Assembly (NCBI GenBank): GCA_006538405.1
Contig: BJKQ01000005.1
Location: 1,674,001 to 1,738,000 of the forward strand
From: Hansfordia pulvinata
Taxonomy: Eukaryota > Ascomycota > Sordariomycetes > Xylariales
DNA: 64,000 bases
Direction of reading: 5' to 3'
Made by a program: the position numbers and the translations under genes. The notes under the pieces were generated by a model, which did no database searches, was not told where the DNA came from, and worked only from the letters and a program-made list of their open reading frames with translations. Positions 1 through 12,400 of this stretch are shown in pieces (position 1 is the stretch's first letter; each line of letters opens with the position of its first letter).

Positions 1-131
1 ATTATTTCTTTCGCTAATAGTACCCCAGCGCGCTCCCTTCTGAAGCCAATCCTATCCGTTTGCGCCAGCCATTTGGTTTCTCGGCATGTCGCCTCTTATT
101 TCAGTATTCCTTCCGTCGTGAAATGCGTCGC

Positions 132-767
132 TTAGCTGGAGAATTTACGGGTGACCTTGGCGATGACTGAGGACAGTATTAGTATATCGGGTTCATGCAG
201 TCATGGGAGTGCTTGGACCTACTGTGTAAAGCGACAATGCTGAAGATGAAAACCAGAGACAGAACGAGAACAACGACAGGGTCGACCTTGAGACCGGGAG
301 ACTCGTCGGTGTAAAGTCCTAGGGGCATGTCAATTTGGTGCTCAAGAGTCAAGGCAGTCCACCATCACATACTCAGCATGGTGCTGCTGCTACCGCCAGC
401 GCCGGCGGACCTCGTGCTAGAGGGGCGAGCATTGGCGATCTTTTCCTTCTGGTCGGCGGCAGCGCGGCGGCGAATGGCGGTGCGGGCACCTCCCGGGGGC
501 GCAGGAGACGAGGGACGGCCGGTGCTGGCACCCGTGGCAGCGGGCGCGTTGGCGGGAGAAGAAGCTCTGGGGGAAGACTGAGGCAGGAGGGCGGGTCAGC
601 GACTTGCGACACGTCAAGAGTGCATCACGGGGGAAATCGCGGTGCATTGAATGCGACAACAGCGGGTCGAGAGACGAGCGAGCATGACATATGCCGCTGG
701 TGCGGGTGTAGATGGAAGAGCTGTCGCGTGCATGGTCGCACACGATATGGACGGAAACACTCACCAT
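132..767 (-). CDS. sbh1: Sec61 beta subunit of the ER translocon (Sbh1-type), four coding exons
   Basis: Coding exons on the minus strand are 767-765, 577-373, 318-223 and 166-132, giving 112 residues. The first coding exon is only the ATG, followed at once by GTGAGT. The joined protein starts MSSPRASSP, continues through PPGGARTAIRRRAAADQKEK and RPSSTRSAGAGGSSTML, then RLYTDESPGLKVDP, one hydrophobic segment (VVVLVLSLVFIFSIVALHII) and a short basic tail ending KFSS. This order is the fungal Sec61 beta signature: a tail-anchored protein of the ER Sec61 channel that helps cotranslational protein import. Introns are 187, 54 and 56 nt with GT..AG ends, and all phases agree. No exon has a long ORF of its own, so the gene is easily missed. 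It diverges from the Cdc1-like gene. Confidence 0.95.
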
Positions 768-1636
768 TGCGACAAGGAGATGGATCGGAGAGAAGGACGG
801 GGCGTGGGTGTCGTCGGGAAAGGCGCGCCTGGTTATACACAGTGAGGAGGCGGACGAGAGCAAATGAAGGCGATGATGGAAAGAGAAATGAAGGAGACGA
901 GTCGCGTGGGTGCGTGCGGGTTGGTGATGGTCAAGTCGTGGTGTTAGCACGGGGGAGGTTCGGGTTAGCAGCCAGATTGGTGCTGTGGTACGGCGCGGGA
1001 GCTGCTGGGCTGGGCTGGTGCTTGGTCCCTGGCGGTGCTGGACGTTCCTGCCAGATGGACCGTAACGGGCTGCCGCAGTCGCACCTACTGCCACAGCAAT
1101 TGAGGACACATTTTTAGTGGGACGTGCCTTCTAGATCTGTGGAAGTTGTCTGAAGGCCCCGCCCATTGGGCTCTCTGATTGGCCTGGTTCACTGCGGACC
1201 TGCTGGGCACGCTGGGGAAGCTGAGCCGCGCCTTCTCCAGGGGCCGTCGCTGGAAAGGGGTCCAGGACATGAAGAATCTCCGGATAGTGCGATATTACCG
1301 CGTGAGGTGCATATCCTACAAACGACTTATCCAGGCATATGCAAAGAGCACCTGGCAGGCCCATCAATCCAGCACATGCATGTTTGATGAGCGATCTCAC
1401 AGCCGCGGGTGCCGGCAGTCGGGAACCGCAACGCGTGCTAATGGTACGTACCCTCATGCCGCTTTGAAATGCTCGGCTCAGGGGATCAGCGGCCTGAACA
1501 GTGACGACGATGCCGATTTACTGACGGCCGTCTCTCCTCTTTCCTTTCGACATCTGGAACTAGAGCTCACAACGGTGCCTTGAACCGCCTGCGCCGCTTA
1601 CGGGGGCCAACACGAATCCATCCACCACGAGCATAC
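768..1636. promoter_or_regulatory. Divergent intergenic region between Sec61 beta and the Cdc1-like gene
   Basis: This 0.87 kb stretch separates two divergently transcribed housekeeping genes and must hold both promoters and 5' leaders. A CCAAT-type box (CCCATTGG) lies near 1164. Open frames here look random: Arg/Ser-rich, with no family resemblance. No clear TATA box was seen. Confidence 0.5.
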
Positions 1637-3946
1637 ATGGCTGCTTCCCCCCGCGTGGCCTCCCTCATGGCGCCGTATAGCAATGGCCGCTCTCGCGGCT
1701 ACAGCTATGGTTACGAGCCACCTCGAGCATCCTCTTACGACCATCGCAGCCAATCAAACCATGCTGATATCGAGTCCATCTGCGAAGATCTCTTGTCGAC
1801 CGCCCGACGCTACGCTCGACGGGCCTGGGCCTACTTTACCGGCCAAGAGGCACGCCATTTGTCCTGGAATCTGGCCCTGCTCAGCGCCTCTCAGCTCAAG
1901 AGGAACCTCACCCGCCACCGTCTCATGAGCTTCCCTCACCTGTTGTTCCTGGCGTGGGTTGTCGTCTTGCTTTGGGGAGAACGTTGGATTTTTGCCAGCA
2001 GGGTGCAGAACTGTGATTGGGATCAGTGGGAGCAGTGGGTGAGGATCGCCTTTCACAGTCAATCTTCATACGCCCTTTGGAAGACTTCGCTAACGTACGC
2101 CTCGCAGCCCGAAGGTGCCCAGCCGCATCGCCTCGTCTTTGTGGCCGATCCTCAAATCACAGATCCGCATTCCTACCCTGGTCGACCCTGGCCTGCCGAT
2201 CCCATAACATTTCGCATCACCGACAACTACGTACAGAGATCATATACTCAAATACAAAAGGTGCTACAGCCCGATACCGTCTTCTTCTTGGGCGATTTGT
2301 TCGATGGAGGCAGAGAATGGAAGACGTGGAAGGGTTCGTTCGACGACCCCGAGTATCTACACCGCCCCCCCGAGGAAAAGAAACTTGTCGGCCGATGGTA
2401 CAAGAAGTACAACGATGCGTACTGGATGAAGGAGTACGACAGGTTCGGTCGTCTGTTTTACGACACCTGGAAGCTCGGCGGCTGGACTCCTGGCCCCGGC
2501 CAGAGGGGCCGCAAGCTCATCTCCGGGCTTCCGGGAAACCACGATTATGGATTTGGCTCGGGAGTCAAAATTCCCGCCAGGCATCGGTTCGTTGCCTATT
2601 TTGGCGAAACGAATCGCGTCGACATCATCGGCAACCATACCTTTGTGTCGGTTGATACCGTCTCGCTCAGCGCCGATACTGCCGGAATTCCCGGTAACTA
2701 CAAAGTAGACGACATATACGGCCCCGCCCAGGGCTTCCTCGAAGACGTGAAAGCCACCAAGAGGCGGGCGGCGCAGAGGGAACTCAAGTTCTGGAACGGC
2801 GAACCCGAAGAACTGCGTCATGTTCAGAAAGTCGAAGACCTCAACAACATGGATCGCAAGCTCGTGCCTACAATGGACCCTGGGGAGAAGGCCTCGTCTC
2901 CAGAGTTCCCAACTGTTCTTCTCTCCCACGTTCCTCTCTACCGACAACCTGGAACTCCCTGTGGCCCGATGCGTGAGCACTGGCCCCCAACCAAACCCCC
3001 CAAGGGTCAGAGCGGCCCAGTTGATCCAGATCACCGCAACGCCATTAGTGTCAGCGCTGGGTATCAGTATCAGAATGTCCTCGATGAAAGAGACACGCAA
3101 AGACTCATCAAAAGTATCGGAGACGTCAAGTTCGCCTTCTCCGGCGACGATCACGACTATTGTGAGATCGTGCACCCTGCCTTCAGTGGCCACAGCAGCA
3201 TCCACGAGTACACAGTCAAGAGTTTCAGTATGGCCATGGGTATTCCTACCCCCGGCTTCCAGATGGTCTCCATGTACAACCCTGTCGACGCCCAGGGCAA
3301 CCCTTTACCCGATAACCCGAACGTCACACTGCAGACGCATCTGTGCTTGTTGCCCCCACAACTGTCAACCTACATGTTCTATGTGATCATGGGCTTGTTC
3401 ACATTGGCGGCATGCGCAGTGCGCGCCTTTCTGGTCCCTTTTCTGAACTTGAAGCCATTTGCCCTGGACCCAGCTCACCGTGCCCCATCGGCCGTTCTCC
3501 CCGTCTTCAAGCCCAAAGTCGAGGCCGACGAAGACGAAGACGAAGTATCCTACCACCTCGATGCCACATCTGCCGGGTCCGCTTCCAGCAGCCTATCTGG
3601 CGCTGGCAACTCGACGCGCACGCGGGGCGCATCTATAACGATGGGGCCTTCATCTGGCCCCAAAGGAGGCAAGTGGGGCGGAGGAGGCGACAACGCCCGC
3701 AGTAGCGGCGGACCTCGCATCGAAATCAGGCGGGATACAACGTACAATAACGGCAAGCTTGATACAGGCAGTGGTATCAGCAGCATTGGCGTGGGCAGCG
3801 GGAGTGGGAGCGGAAGCAGCTCCTGGCGCCCAGCGGCACGGGCAGTGCCGACACTGCACGTGGTCGGCCGCGAGATGTGGACGACGAGCTGGCGCACCGT
3901 GTGGATGGCCGTGCTATTTTGGATCTATTTGACGTGGAGCGGATAA
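1637..3946 (+). CDS. cdc1: Cdc1/Ted1-family metallophosphoesterase, membrane bound
   Basis: The model uses the first ATG at 1637 and one intron at 2039-2107, giving 746 residues. The 69-nt intron (GTGAGG, GCTAAC branch, CGCAG end) has no stop and keeps the frame, so an unspliced reading also looks open; removing it gives WEQW-PEGAQPHRLVFVADPQ, which restores the usual spacing. A membrane segment lies at about residues 99-117. The calcineurin-like phosphoesterase core shows the metal-binding motifs VADPQ (about 148), GDLFDGGR (about 197), PGNHDYGFG (about 278), LLSHVPLYR and SGDDHDYC. A second membrane segment lies near residue 555 and a hydrophobic stretch at the C-terminus. Family members are Mn2+-dependent ER/Golgi enzymes that remove ethanolamine phosphate from GPI-anchor mannose. 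The Gly/Ser-rich stretch before the C-terminus is probably disordered. Confidence 0.9.
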   Translation: MAASPRVASLMAPYSNGRSRGYSYGYEPPRASSYDHRSQSNHADIESICEDLLSTARRYARRAWAYFTGQEARHLSWNLALLSASQLKRNLTRHRLMSFPHLLFLAWVVVLLWGERWIFASRVQNCDWDQWEQWVRIAFHSQSSYALWKTSLTYASQPEGAQPHRLVFVADPQITDPHSYPGRPWPADPITFRITDNYVQRSYTQIQKVLQPDTVFFLGDLFDGGREWKTWKGSFDDPEYLHRPPEEKKLVGRWYKKYNDAYWMKEYDRFGRLFYDTWKLGGWTPGPGQRGRKLISGLPGNHDYGFGSGVKIPARHRFVAYFGETNRVDIIGNHTFVSVDTVSLSADTAGIPGNYKVDDIYGPAQGFLEDVKATKRRAAQRELKFWNGEPEELRHVQKVEDLNNMDRKLVPTMDPGEKASSPEFPTVLLSHVPLYRQPGTPCGPMREHWPPTKPPKGQSGPVDPDHRNAISVSAGYQYQNVLDERDTQRLIKSIGDVKFAFSGDDHDYCEIVHPAFSGHSSIHEYTVKSFSMAMGIPTPGFQMVSMYNPVDAQGNPLPDNPNVTLQTHLCLLPPQLSTYMFYVIMGLFTLAACAVRAFLVPFLNLKPFALDPAHRAPSAVLPVFKPKVEADEDEDEVSYHLDATSAGSASSSLSGAGNSTRTRGASITMGPSSGPKGGKWGGGGDNARSSGGPRIEIRRDTTYNNGKLDTGSGISSIGVGSGSGSGSSSWRPAARAVPTLHVVGREMWTTSWRTVWMAVLFWIYLTWSG

Positions 3947-4773
3947 AGAGGTAGCGGTAGTCGGTATCGAGTGGTGTTCCTTGGCTGGGTCGCTTCTGAA
4001 TTCTGTTTCCCAGGTGTAGAGCGAGGCATAGATTGGGGACGGAAAGAAGCGACGGACCATCAGCTTCATAGCACCCAGTTGACGCCCAATACATGGGTGC
4101 GAGGACGAAGACTCATTCTTCCGTAGTACAGATCATGCCGTGGTGACGGTTATCCCCAAGACGCAGACAACGAACTTGATCTGTTGAGCGAAACGGCGTG
4201 GACTAAAGGAAGAAGCCACGATAATTTAGGCTCGGCGCCCGTGTGGCAAACATCAAGAACGTTAGGAAGGGAAATTGAGTAAAAAAGTGGCTCTTGAGAG
4301 ACGATAGTCGCGAGCATTATATATTCAAACAGTGATCGTGGCTTGTGGCACTTTGCAACATGGCAAGCGTGAGACTGGGCTAAGATCCGACTCTTTGTGT
4401 TGATTCAGATTCAATGATAAATCTAATCCAGGTCGAGAATGCTTGTTTCCCTCGAGGGAAAATCCCGTAGTTGCGAGAAAAAGGAGACTTGCGCCTTGCT
4501 GCGGTTGCACATAGTACCACCCGCCAGCATCTTTATCACGGTACCCAAATCCATATTCATTTGTGAACCGCCGAGTTTCATACTCCTTATCGCCAATCCT
4601 TGCCCATAACCCGAAAATCAATCCGCTTGAACCATTGCCTTTCTCGAAAAAAACTCCACCACTCAAAACTCCGGCGCTGTCTCCCAAAACCCAGAAAGCA
4701 GAGCCATGCCGGGCCTTTCCTGCTGATAGAAACGAATAATGCGCCGTATAATCAAAATGTCTCATGGCGTGGC
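3947..4773. other. Convergent 3' region between the Cdc1-like gene and the sugar transporter
   Basis: Both flanking genes end here, so the stretch should hold their 3' UTRs. A 146-codon open frame at 4325-4765 on the minus strand starts directly after the transporter stop. It has mixed codon use and no recognised motif, so I treat it as 3' UTR. Confidence 0.5.
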
Positions 4774-6536
4774 TCAGTAGCTGAAGTCGACATTGCTGAG
4801 ACCCATTTGTTGGATCACCTTGTCCTCTTCGGACTGGTTGTCATCGTTGGGAGGATCGCTGTGTATCGTCTCGATGCTCTCGGTGGTGGTACTCGACCCC
4901 GTCCATGAGGGCTGCAGCTCGTGCTCGACAGGAGGCGCAGCATTGTTCGCAAACCCATTGTCCCTGAGTTGTTGAAAACTCCAGCTGGGCTCGAACTTCC
5001 TGCTGTTCCAAGCCCACTTGACACGTTCGTACATTTCGTCTATCTGCTCGAGACTGATCTTGCTCGTCTCGTATATCATGCAGTAGACAAAGACGGCAGC
5101 CAGGATACAAAAGCAGCCCCACACGTAGAAGACTTTGGTTCCCATGTTGGCATATCCGGCGCCATCGCTGACCATGTAAGGCGTTCCGTAGGCGATTCCA
5201 AAATTGAGCAGCCAGTTGGAAGAGGTCGTCAGCGACATGGCTTTGGCGCGGATTTTCAAGGGGAATATTTCCGACGTGACCACCCAGGTGACGGGACCCC
5301 ACGACGCCGCATAGAAGAAGACGAAGAAGGATGTGAAGACAAGGAGAATCTTCGACACCACACCTGGTAAATTGTCGCTAGCAACCGTCGCAACAATGGC
5401 AATGATGAGCTGGCAAATGGCCATGGCGACGGCGCCAACTAGCAATAGCCTGCGGCGACCCCACGATTCGACAACACATAGTCCAGGGACGGTGGATACA
5501 ACGTTAATGATGTTCATGATCAAGGAGATCAGGAAGGGGTCGAGAACTCCGGCGTTGTTGAAGATTGTCGTGCCATAGTACATGATGAAATTGATGCCGG
5601 TCAGTTGCTGCAGCATCTGCAGCACACAGCCGGTCAAGGCACGGCGGCCCAGGTGTGGAGATCCGGTAAAGACCTCACGATAGCTCTCAGGGCCAAGCGT
5701 GAGTTCGTAGTCATGGTTGGCTGAAATTTCGGTAAGTTCCTCCTGGAGAGCGGGGTGTGTAATATCGAGTCGTCGCAGGCGGCTGAGAGCAAGGCCAGCC
5801 TCTTCTTTGCGGCCACGTTTGACCAAGTATCGAGGGGTTTCCGGCAAGAACAAGAGGCCGCCAACGAGAACGACAGCCCAGGTGAATTGCAGGCCGAGCG
5901 GGATACGATAGGCCGCAGGGCCCTCCATTTTGCTGGTAGCCCAGTTCACGATTGACGCGCCCAGAAGACCGAAGGTGATTGAGAGCTGATAAGCGCAGAC
6001 GAGGGTGCCTCGGATCCACTTGGGTGCCATTTCCGACTGATATAGAGGGACCTGTACCGAGATCGAGCCAATACCAACGCCTGCAAAGAACCTGTTGTCG
6101 ATCAGTCAGTTTGCGGGAAGAGAGACGGAGATTGCGCAGGGCGAGCATACCTTCCGGCAAGCAGGAGTGGTATCGCATCGGAGCAGACCTGGAATATTAC
6201 ACCAAAACAGAAAATTGCGACAGAAACGATGAGAGATAGGCGCCGGCCTATCCAATCGGCGATAGGGGCGGCGATGAGGGCACCGGCGAAGGTGCCGGCG
6301 CTGAGGATAGCGACGATAATGGCAGTCTCGCTGGGCGTCAAGGTGGGGTTGTTGTCCTTGTCGACGGCGGTGTGGTACTGATCGAGGAAAGATTGCATGG
6401 CGATGACACCGTTAATGGTGCCAGTGTCGTAGCCGAACAAGAGGCCACCGGTGGCGACAAAAGACCCGACCATGATGGCCGGAGCCGAGGAGCCGGCGAC
6501 ATTGTCTGGTTTGCGCCAGCCCATGGCCATAGCCAT
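4774..6536 (-). CDS. MFS hexose-type sugar transporter
   Basis: Exons are 6536-6151 and 6091-4774 with a 59-nt intron (GTATGC..CAACAG), giving 567 residues. The N-terminus carries WRKPDNVAGSSAPAIMVG and the first membrane segment with GYDTGTI, as in fungal glucose transporters. The intron splits Arg in the motif LLLAGR-FFAGVGIGS. Other sugar-porter signatures are IADWIGRR (loop 2-3), QSEMAPKWIRG, PETPRYL, QQLTGINFIMYYG (helix 7) and SWGRRRLL. Twelve membrane helices are expected in the plasma membrane, driving proton-coupled monosaccharide uptake. The C-terminal tail is long, hydrophilic and Ser/Glu-rich. Whether it is a carrier or a receptor-like sensor cannot be told from sequence alone; the length favours a carrier. 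The upstream minus-strand sequence from 6540 is C/T-rich, as in a promoter or 5' leader. Confidence 0.93.
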
Positions 6537-9006
6537 GGTGGAAGGCGTGGGCCGTCAAGCCGGCGGCGCGCGGTCGCAGGGTGGGAGACGGTTGGAGCGG
6601 GAAATCGAGGAGGGCGGGGAGGAGGACACCGGGAGGCGGAGAGCGAGGTTTGCGGGCGTGGTTCACAGAGACATGGACGAGTGCGCGTGTTGTGTGTTGG
6701 CGAGGTGGGTGGTGGAGGCGGCGCCGAGGGTGGACGCAGGTTGTGAAGGTGGAGCGGCGGCGACGGCTGTGGTGGATATAGATCGTGTGGTGGTTGAGAG
6801 AAGCGGCGATAGTCGCTCAGGATGGGTGAGAAAGAGGATGACGCCCGTGCAGAGGCAGGCATCAAAGGGTCGCTGGAAGCGGGTACGGGTCGGGGGACGA
6901 CGGGCGGCCGACTCGTTCAAGACAGTCGCTGGAGAAGCGGACGTTGGCTTTTTGCGGGCTCGGGGCGGGAGGGCAGGTGGGTAGTGGTCCTTTTTTGAGT
7001 CGGAACCACAGGCCCTGGCTAGGCCCAAGCCCGACCCAGCCCGCCCGCCCAGGTACGAGTAGGTACATGCACCAATGGATGGATCGGGTGTCTGAACCTT
7101 GCCAACCTGCAGCACCAGTCTCGCACTTACATGTACATCACGGAAACTTTCCATACCTACATAATAAGGGGGCTTGATCTACACCGGATGTACATGTAGG
7201 TAAGGACTGCGCACCACTCGAGGCACAGGAGCAGCTCCAGAGGCATGGGCGTACTAGTACTCGTCGATCTAGGGCCGCTATGTAAGGTACCTGTATGGAT
7301 GTGGAGTGGAGGCACCCAGCAGCCCAGGGCTCCGACTTGCAGAGACATCAAGGCAGCCGGAGGCACTACGCGACAGGGCTCATCATCAGCGCTGGATGTG
7401 TCGAAGGCAGCCCGGTGGCAGGTACCTCCGCCTCGGCTAACGAGCACGAGTACAGGTACGGCATGGACAATGTGCAGAAGAAGGGCCTCCGTGTGCCTTC
7501 AGCGAGGCGGCGCATCGAGTTGAGCGGGGAGTTGACCATCCAAGCCAATTGTATCCGGCTGGATTCGTAGACGTCGGGTGTAGCTCAACGTCGTCTGGGG
7601 TGTTAGTTGTAGGGAGTTGCTTGCCATGGATGCCTTCCATGTACACAGGGGCAGCGTTTGAGCATGGTTCTCCAGGCTGCAGTCTCCGGCACCAGAGTTC
7701 CTCATCAAATGTTGGTGGGCATTTGTGCCCGACATTTGATTACAACTTGGTTCACGAGGCCGCCGAGGCCGCTTGGCTCGTAGTCGTGTATTTGCGCCGC
7801 CAAAACAACCAGTGCCTCGAGAGCCTGGCCTGATTAGAGTATGCTTCTGTCATCAGATCCATCCAATGCTGATGAGAGGCATCCACTCCAGCGTTGACTG
7901 CCCGAGGCGGGTGGAGGCCAGGGGAACTCTACCTGAGTACGAGTACCGATACTTGTCTACTCGACACATTGAATCCTCGGGCTGTGAGGTACCTACTAGC
8001 GCTATGTACTCGTACTCCCAGTAGACGCTATTCAACTTGGGTGTCGAGGGCGCCAGACCAGCAATGGTCAAGGCCCATGATCAGGGCTGCCATCCATTAC
8101 CACACCACCTCTCCAACCTACCTAACCTACTACTCGTACATGTAGAGGCTGCAGCCGACGACAACCTGTACTGGGCTTCATCAGCTCAAGCAATCTCACC
8201 CTGCGAAATCAGGCACGAATGCCCGGATGGGGATCGAAGGTACCGGAAATACATTCGAACCGACATGTCCCGTTTATTTTGACACTGTCTACCATCACCA
8301 CCATCTCGGGAGAGCCCTCGTTCCACACGAACCACCACCGCCACCACCAACAAGTTCGTCGCGTGGCCTCTTCAGCCAACAGAACTATGCACTCGTCCGC
8401 CATTCGGCCGCTCTCACCAGTGCAGACACTGCTGGGCCCAGCCAGGAACAACCGCGCCACTAACAAGTCAATCCCCTAACTTGGCTTCGACAAGGAGGCC
8501 AGAGTCCAGCCAAAAGTGCAGCGCAAGCCGATGAACCTGCTCATCAACCTGGCCTCTCCCTTGCTCTACATCCCAGACCAGCCAATCTCTGCTGGAATTC
8601 TTGATCTGTCATGCCACCAAGCCCAGCTCGCCCCTACCTCTGTCAGCAGCAGCAACGGCAACTTCCAGCGCAGGCAGCGTCTCCGCCTCACCTCACGCGC
8701 CCGTCCAACCGACAACCGACAACCAACCTAAGCAGCCGAAGCCTGTTCGCCCCACGGCCGCGTTAGTCTTGATTAGACGTAGCCTGGATGCCGGCGAATG
8801 TACGGATACTCGAGCGACCAGCCATTTGGCAAGACTCTCTACTCCGTAATGTGCCTCTCTTAGCTGCTGCTGTCGCCCTGCTGTCTTTCAAAGCTGCTGA
8901 GGATCGTGCGCATTCCGCTAGTCGCCCCCTTGTCCATGACACCACCGCAACCCTGCTAAACAAGTCATGATCGGCCTCTGGGGGTCTCAAGGGCTGGGTC
9001 CACGGC

Positions 9007-9020
9007 TACTCGTACGAGTA
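9007..9020. repeat. Perfect 14-bp palindrome TACTCGTACGAGTA
   Basis: TACTCGTACGAGTA is its own reverse complement. The identical 14-mer recurs at 54660-54673, and half-site words are scattered through the spacers of the window. Confidence 0.8.
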
Positions 9021-9444
9021 CAGGCTGCCGGGCGGGACGTCTCTTGTTGCTAGTACCAAGACTGCTGCTTGGCATCGTGAACTTTGGCTTGTATTGCCCC
9101 TGCGAATCGAGGCTCAACTATGTTGCAGGACTGGAGTACGAGCATGAGCTGAGGACCATCGGCTTCAAAGAAGAGTCTGCACGCTTCCAGCGCCCTCAAC
9201 GCACAATCCCACCACCACTCATCACAGTCCCTCACCCAGGAGAGGACAGCCGGATCCAGGAGCGACGATTCACCCGCGGACGAGACGCGAGTACCGGTAC
9301 AGCTGCTCTACACGCGCTACGGAGAACGTCGGGTGCGTGCGCGCTGTCGCCTTCGGTCTACCGATCGGGAAACTTTCTCCACAGCTTCTTTGCTTCCCCA
9401 GAGCCGGTTGGCGAACAAGAGGCAGACGCACGAGACTAGCGACC

Positions 9445-9463
9445 GGGGGGGGGGGGGGGGGGG
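9445..9463. repeat. Poly-G run (19)
   Basis: A run of 19 G inside the gene-poor spacer. Its length is prone to sequencing error. Confidence 0.9.
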
Positions 9464-12400
9464 CTGAACCCCGGCACACCTGGGCAGGTATTCGCTCGCG
9501 CGCACATGGCCATGCTTCCACTGTTCTCCGGACTGCCAGTCGCTATCCATCCAGCAGAAACAACGTCCGAGTCAGAGCTGATTCGAAGGAACACACACCT
9601 CTTGTCCATGGCGAGGGCAGATTGCAAGCACAATATGTACGGCCCTTTGCAGTGCAACACATCCTAGGACATCCCAGCGTGCCTGACCAGCCGGCAGCTC
9701 ACGAACGGCACAGCAGAACCTGGCACAAGCAGGTGTTCTGATACATCGATCCTCATGGTGCTATTCGAGTCCGAGCCCAGCCACGCGAAATCCTTCCCTG
9801 CTTCTCAGACCAGCCAGCGTTCGAATGCTTCCTCCAAAGTACTTGTACGTAAAGCCAGTCGTCGAGAAACCCGCGGCCGAGTCAAGGACCATCGCCTGCA
9901 ACGAGCGCCATGAACACCCTTACAGGCTAGGGCAGGCAATAGTGCCCTAATCCCACTGGCAGTCAGCTGCGTGCGGGCACGCCGGCGTCCTGCCAAGACT
10001 GGACGGCGCACCCCGGACAAGACCTCGCACGCGCACGCATGGATGACAGGCAGGAGGACGGGGGCGGCTTCGGGGCAGATGGGGGAATCGGGACGGGGCT
10101 GGGGTGAGGGGACGAGCATCACTGCATTCGCCTGTACGGGTACGCGCGGTGTACTCGTACACACCACTCGGTTGATGAGCGCCATGGCGGACATCCCGGC
10201 ACCAGGGACCAACACGCTTCTCACATGCGTCCGGCCGCAGCTTGTACCCAGCCAGCGAGCCAACCACAGTCCCATGTCACATTATGCGAGGCCGACAGAG
10301 GGCAGCCAAGGGCACTCTGCATTCTCGTACATACGATGTGCAAGACAGAGTGCGGCGAGTCTGGTGGTCTGGACGGCTTGGGAGGTGGGAACCGAGTGAT
10401 GTTAGTGGCACGCCATGCGAGCTCAAGGACCCTGAGCTGAGCTGAGGGGTGTCTCACAGACGGTCGACGGCATGCCAATTAGATCACAGTGACAGCCATC
10501 ACCGGCCGGCCGTGACACGAGGAAACTCTGTTGCGCGCTTGTCTCAGCTGATGCGTCCGCAGTGTGTCACCTAACGGCCAGTCTTCAAGGCTCAGGCTGA
10601 AGGGACCGGCTGAAGCCTGGCTTCAGAGACACGGCGCGAATCCGGTGGCGTGGCTCATCGTGGGCATTGTCTCGTCCCTGTCCAAGCACCACCCCCAACT
10701 CGTTGGCCTCCACGCAGCTCCGGGACAGGGTCTGGCGATGCCGGATCAGAACTCACCTGTCGACGTACCGGCCGGCACCGACGTGATTTGCGTGCAAGAG
10801 CACGGCCTGATGCTGGGGGCCGCGCGCTCGCACATTCTGATCGGCGGGTAACGTGACAGTGCGGTTCTGCCAGGCCGCCAGCCTCTCTGCGGGGGATGCT
10901 TTCCCCTGCAAAGCCCACCATAGAGCGCGACAATGATCGAATCACCGGCAGACAACTCACTCGGCAATTAGTCGATTCTGGCACGGGCACGGCCTTTGTC
11001 GAGCGGCGCTATGGATCTCGAAGTGTCAAGATGGTGAGGTGGTTGCCGTTTGACCCAACGCGGTGTCTCGTACGAGTCGTCTCAACTTCCATCCCGGGTG
11101 GCGGCCCGCGGAGTTTGTGCGTGAGTGGAGGCAAAAGCCGGGTCAGCCTCGAGTCCGCCAGCAAAACGTCCAGGCGAGTCTACTCCGTACGGATATGGCT
11201 GCAATTGCGCACAGACGGAAGGCCAGCGACAGGCCTGCGGTCGCGGTTGCGTGGAGATGGCCTGTGAACGGAGACAAGAGCTCCTGCTGGCTTTATTGCC
11301 ACAGGGACTTGTCAGTCGTGAGGTCGCCATTCAGCGGGATCGCAAGCTGCCGCCCTTTGCCTCGCGCTGCGCGCTTCGCGCACGACAGCATCATGTTGGA
11401 CTCTCGTGCGTGTTATCACCGCCCGTCGCTCATGCTCAGCTCGTGTGTCGCCAGCGCAGCCGCACAACTGACGCGCGCACAAAACCATCAGATTTCACCA
11501 TACTCATTACCTGAGCATGACGAAGCTGGCCGAAGCGTCCCAGTTGACCGCCCCCGCGTGACCCAATACGGCACAGTTCCGCGTCGCCATGACAGATCTC
11601 TGAGCTGCAACCGGGTTAGGCTCCGCGATCGCAGGCACACGCGCGCCCCCGGTAGGCGCCTCTACGAGTACTGCGCACTCGTGCACACCCCCAGGGTCCA
11701 GAACGCACGTCGCGATCCCAGACTGCTCCGGCGTCCTCGCAACTGCGCCGCCGCCCAATCACCAACTCACGATCTTCCAGCCAGCCTGAAAGTACGAGCA
11801 CCAAGCCAGCTGTGCTCGATCCGAGGCCATGCACCGCGCAAGTCGTCTCGAGAGACGACAGGCCCTATCCGTGCTGCCATTCCACCAGGACCAGGACTGC
11901 CCATGATTTAGGACGGTGGCTTTCCTGGCGTAGGTTTCACAACTACGAGTATGTCGACCCATTCGAGCCTTCGGCCTCGTCGTCTGGGAAGCCGAGTCTC
12001 ACTCCACCAGACGGTGCGAAACTGCTCGAGTATCCAGAGCCATGGCACGGTGAGTTGTCTGACCTGTGCGTCCGCTACGCTGTCAACGCCGCGAGACGAG
12101 GTCTTCTCTCGCGCGAGCTGGGGCACGCACGTTACCCGTACTCGGATGCATAATGGAGCCAGGTGTCTATTTGAGAAGATTTCTGCAAGGCCACGACTGG
12201 CTATGCAAGTTATCACACAGAGCCCAGACTTCATCAGGATGCCATCGCTATTTGGGCTCTCGCTCCGTTGTCTTCCGCCTCGTCTCCCCTTCTGCCCCCG
12301 GCGCGCACGCATCATTACTCGCAATCCGGGCGCGTGCGCCGTCCTCTTTAGGTTCTCACGACCCACGCCATGATGTGGGTAAGTCTCGCAGACAGCCGAG

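Noticed and set aside
4325..4765. 146-codon minus-strand ORF after the sugar transporter
   Set aside because: It begins 9 bases past the transporter stop, has mixed codon use and no motif; better explained as 3' UTR.
11063..11911. 282-codon ORF in the first gene-poor block
   Set aside because: Arg/Ser/Pro/His-rich composition with no motif or codon bias; expected by chance in GC-rich DNA.
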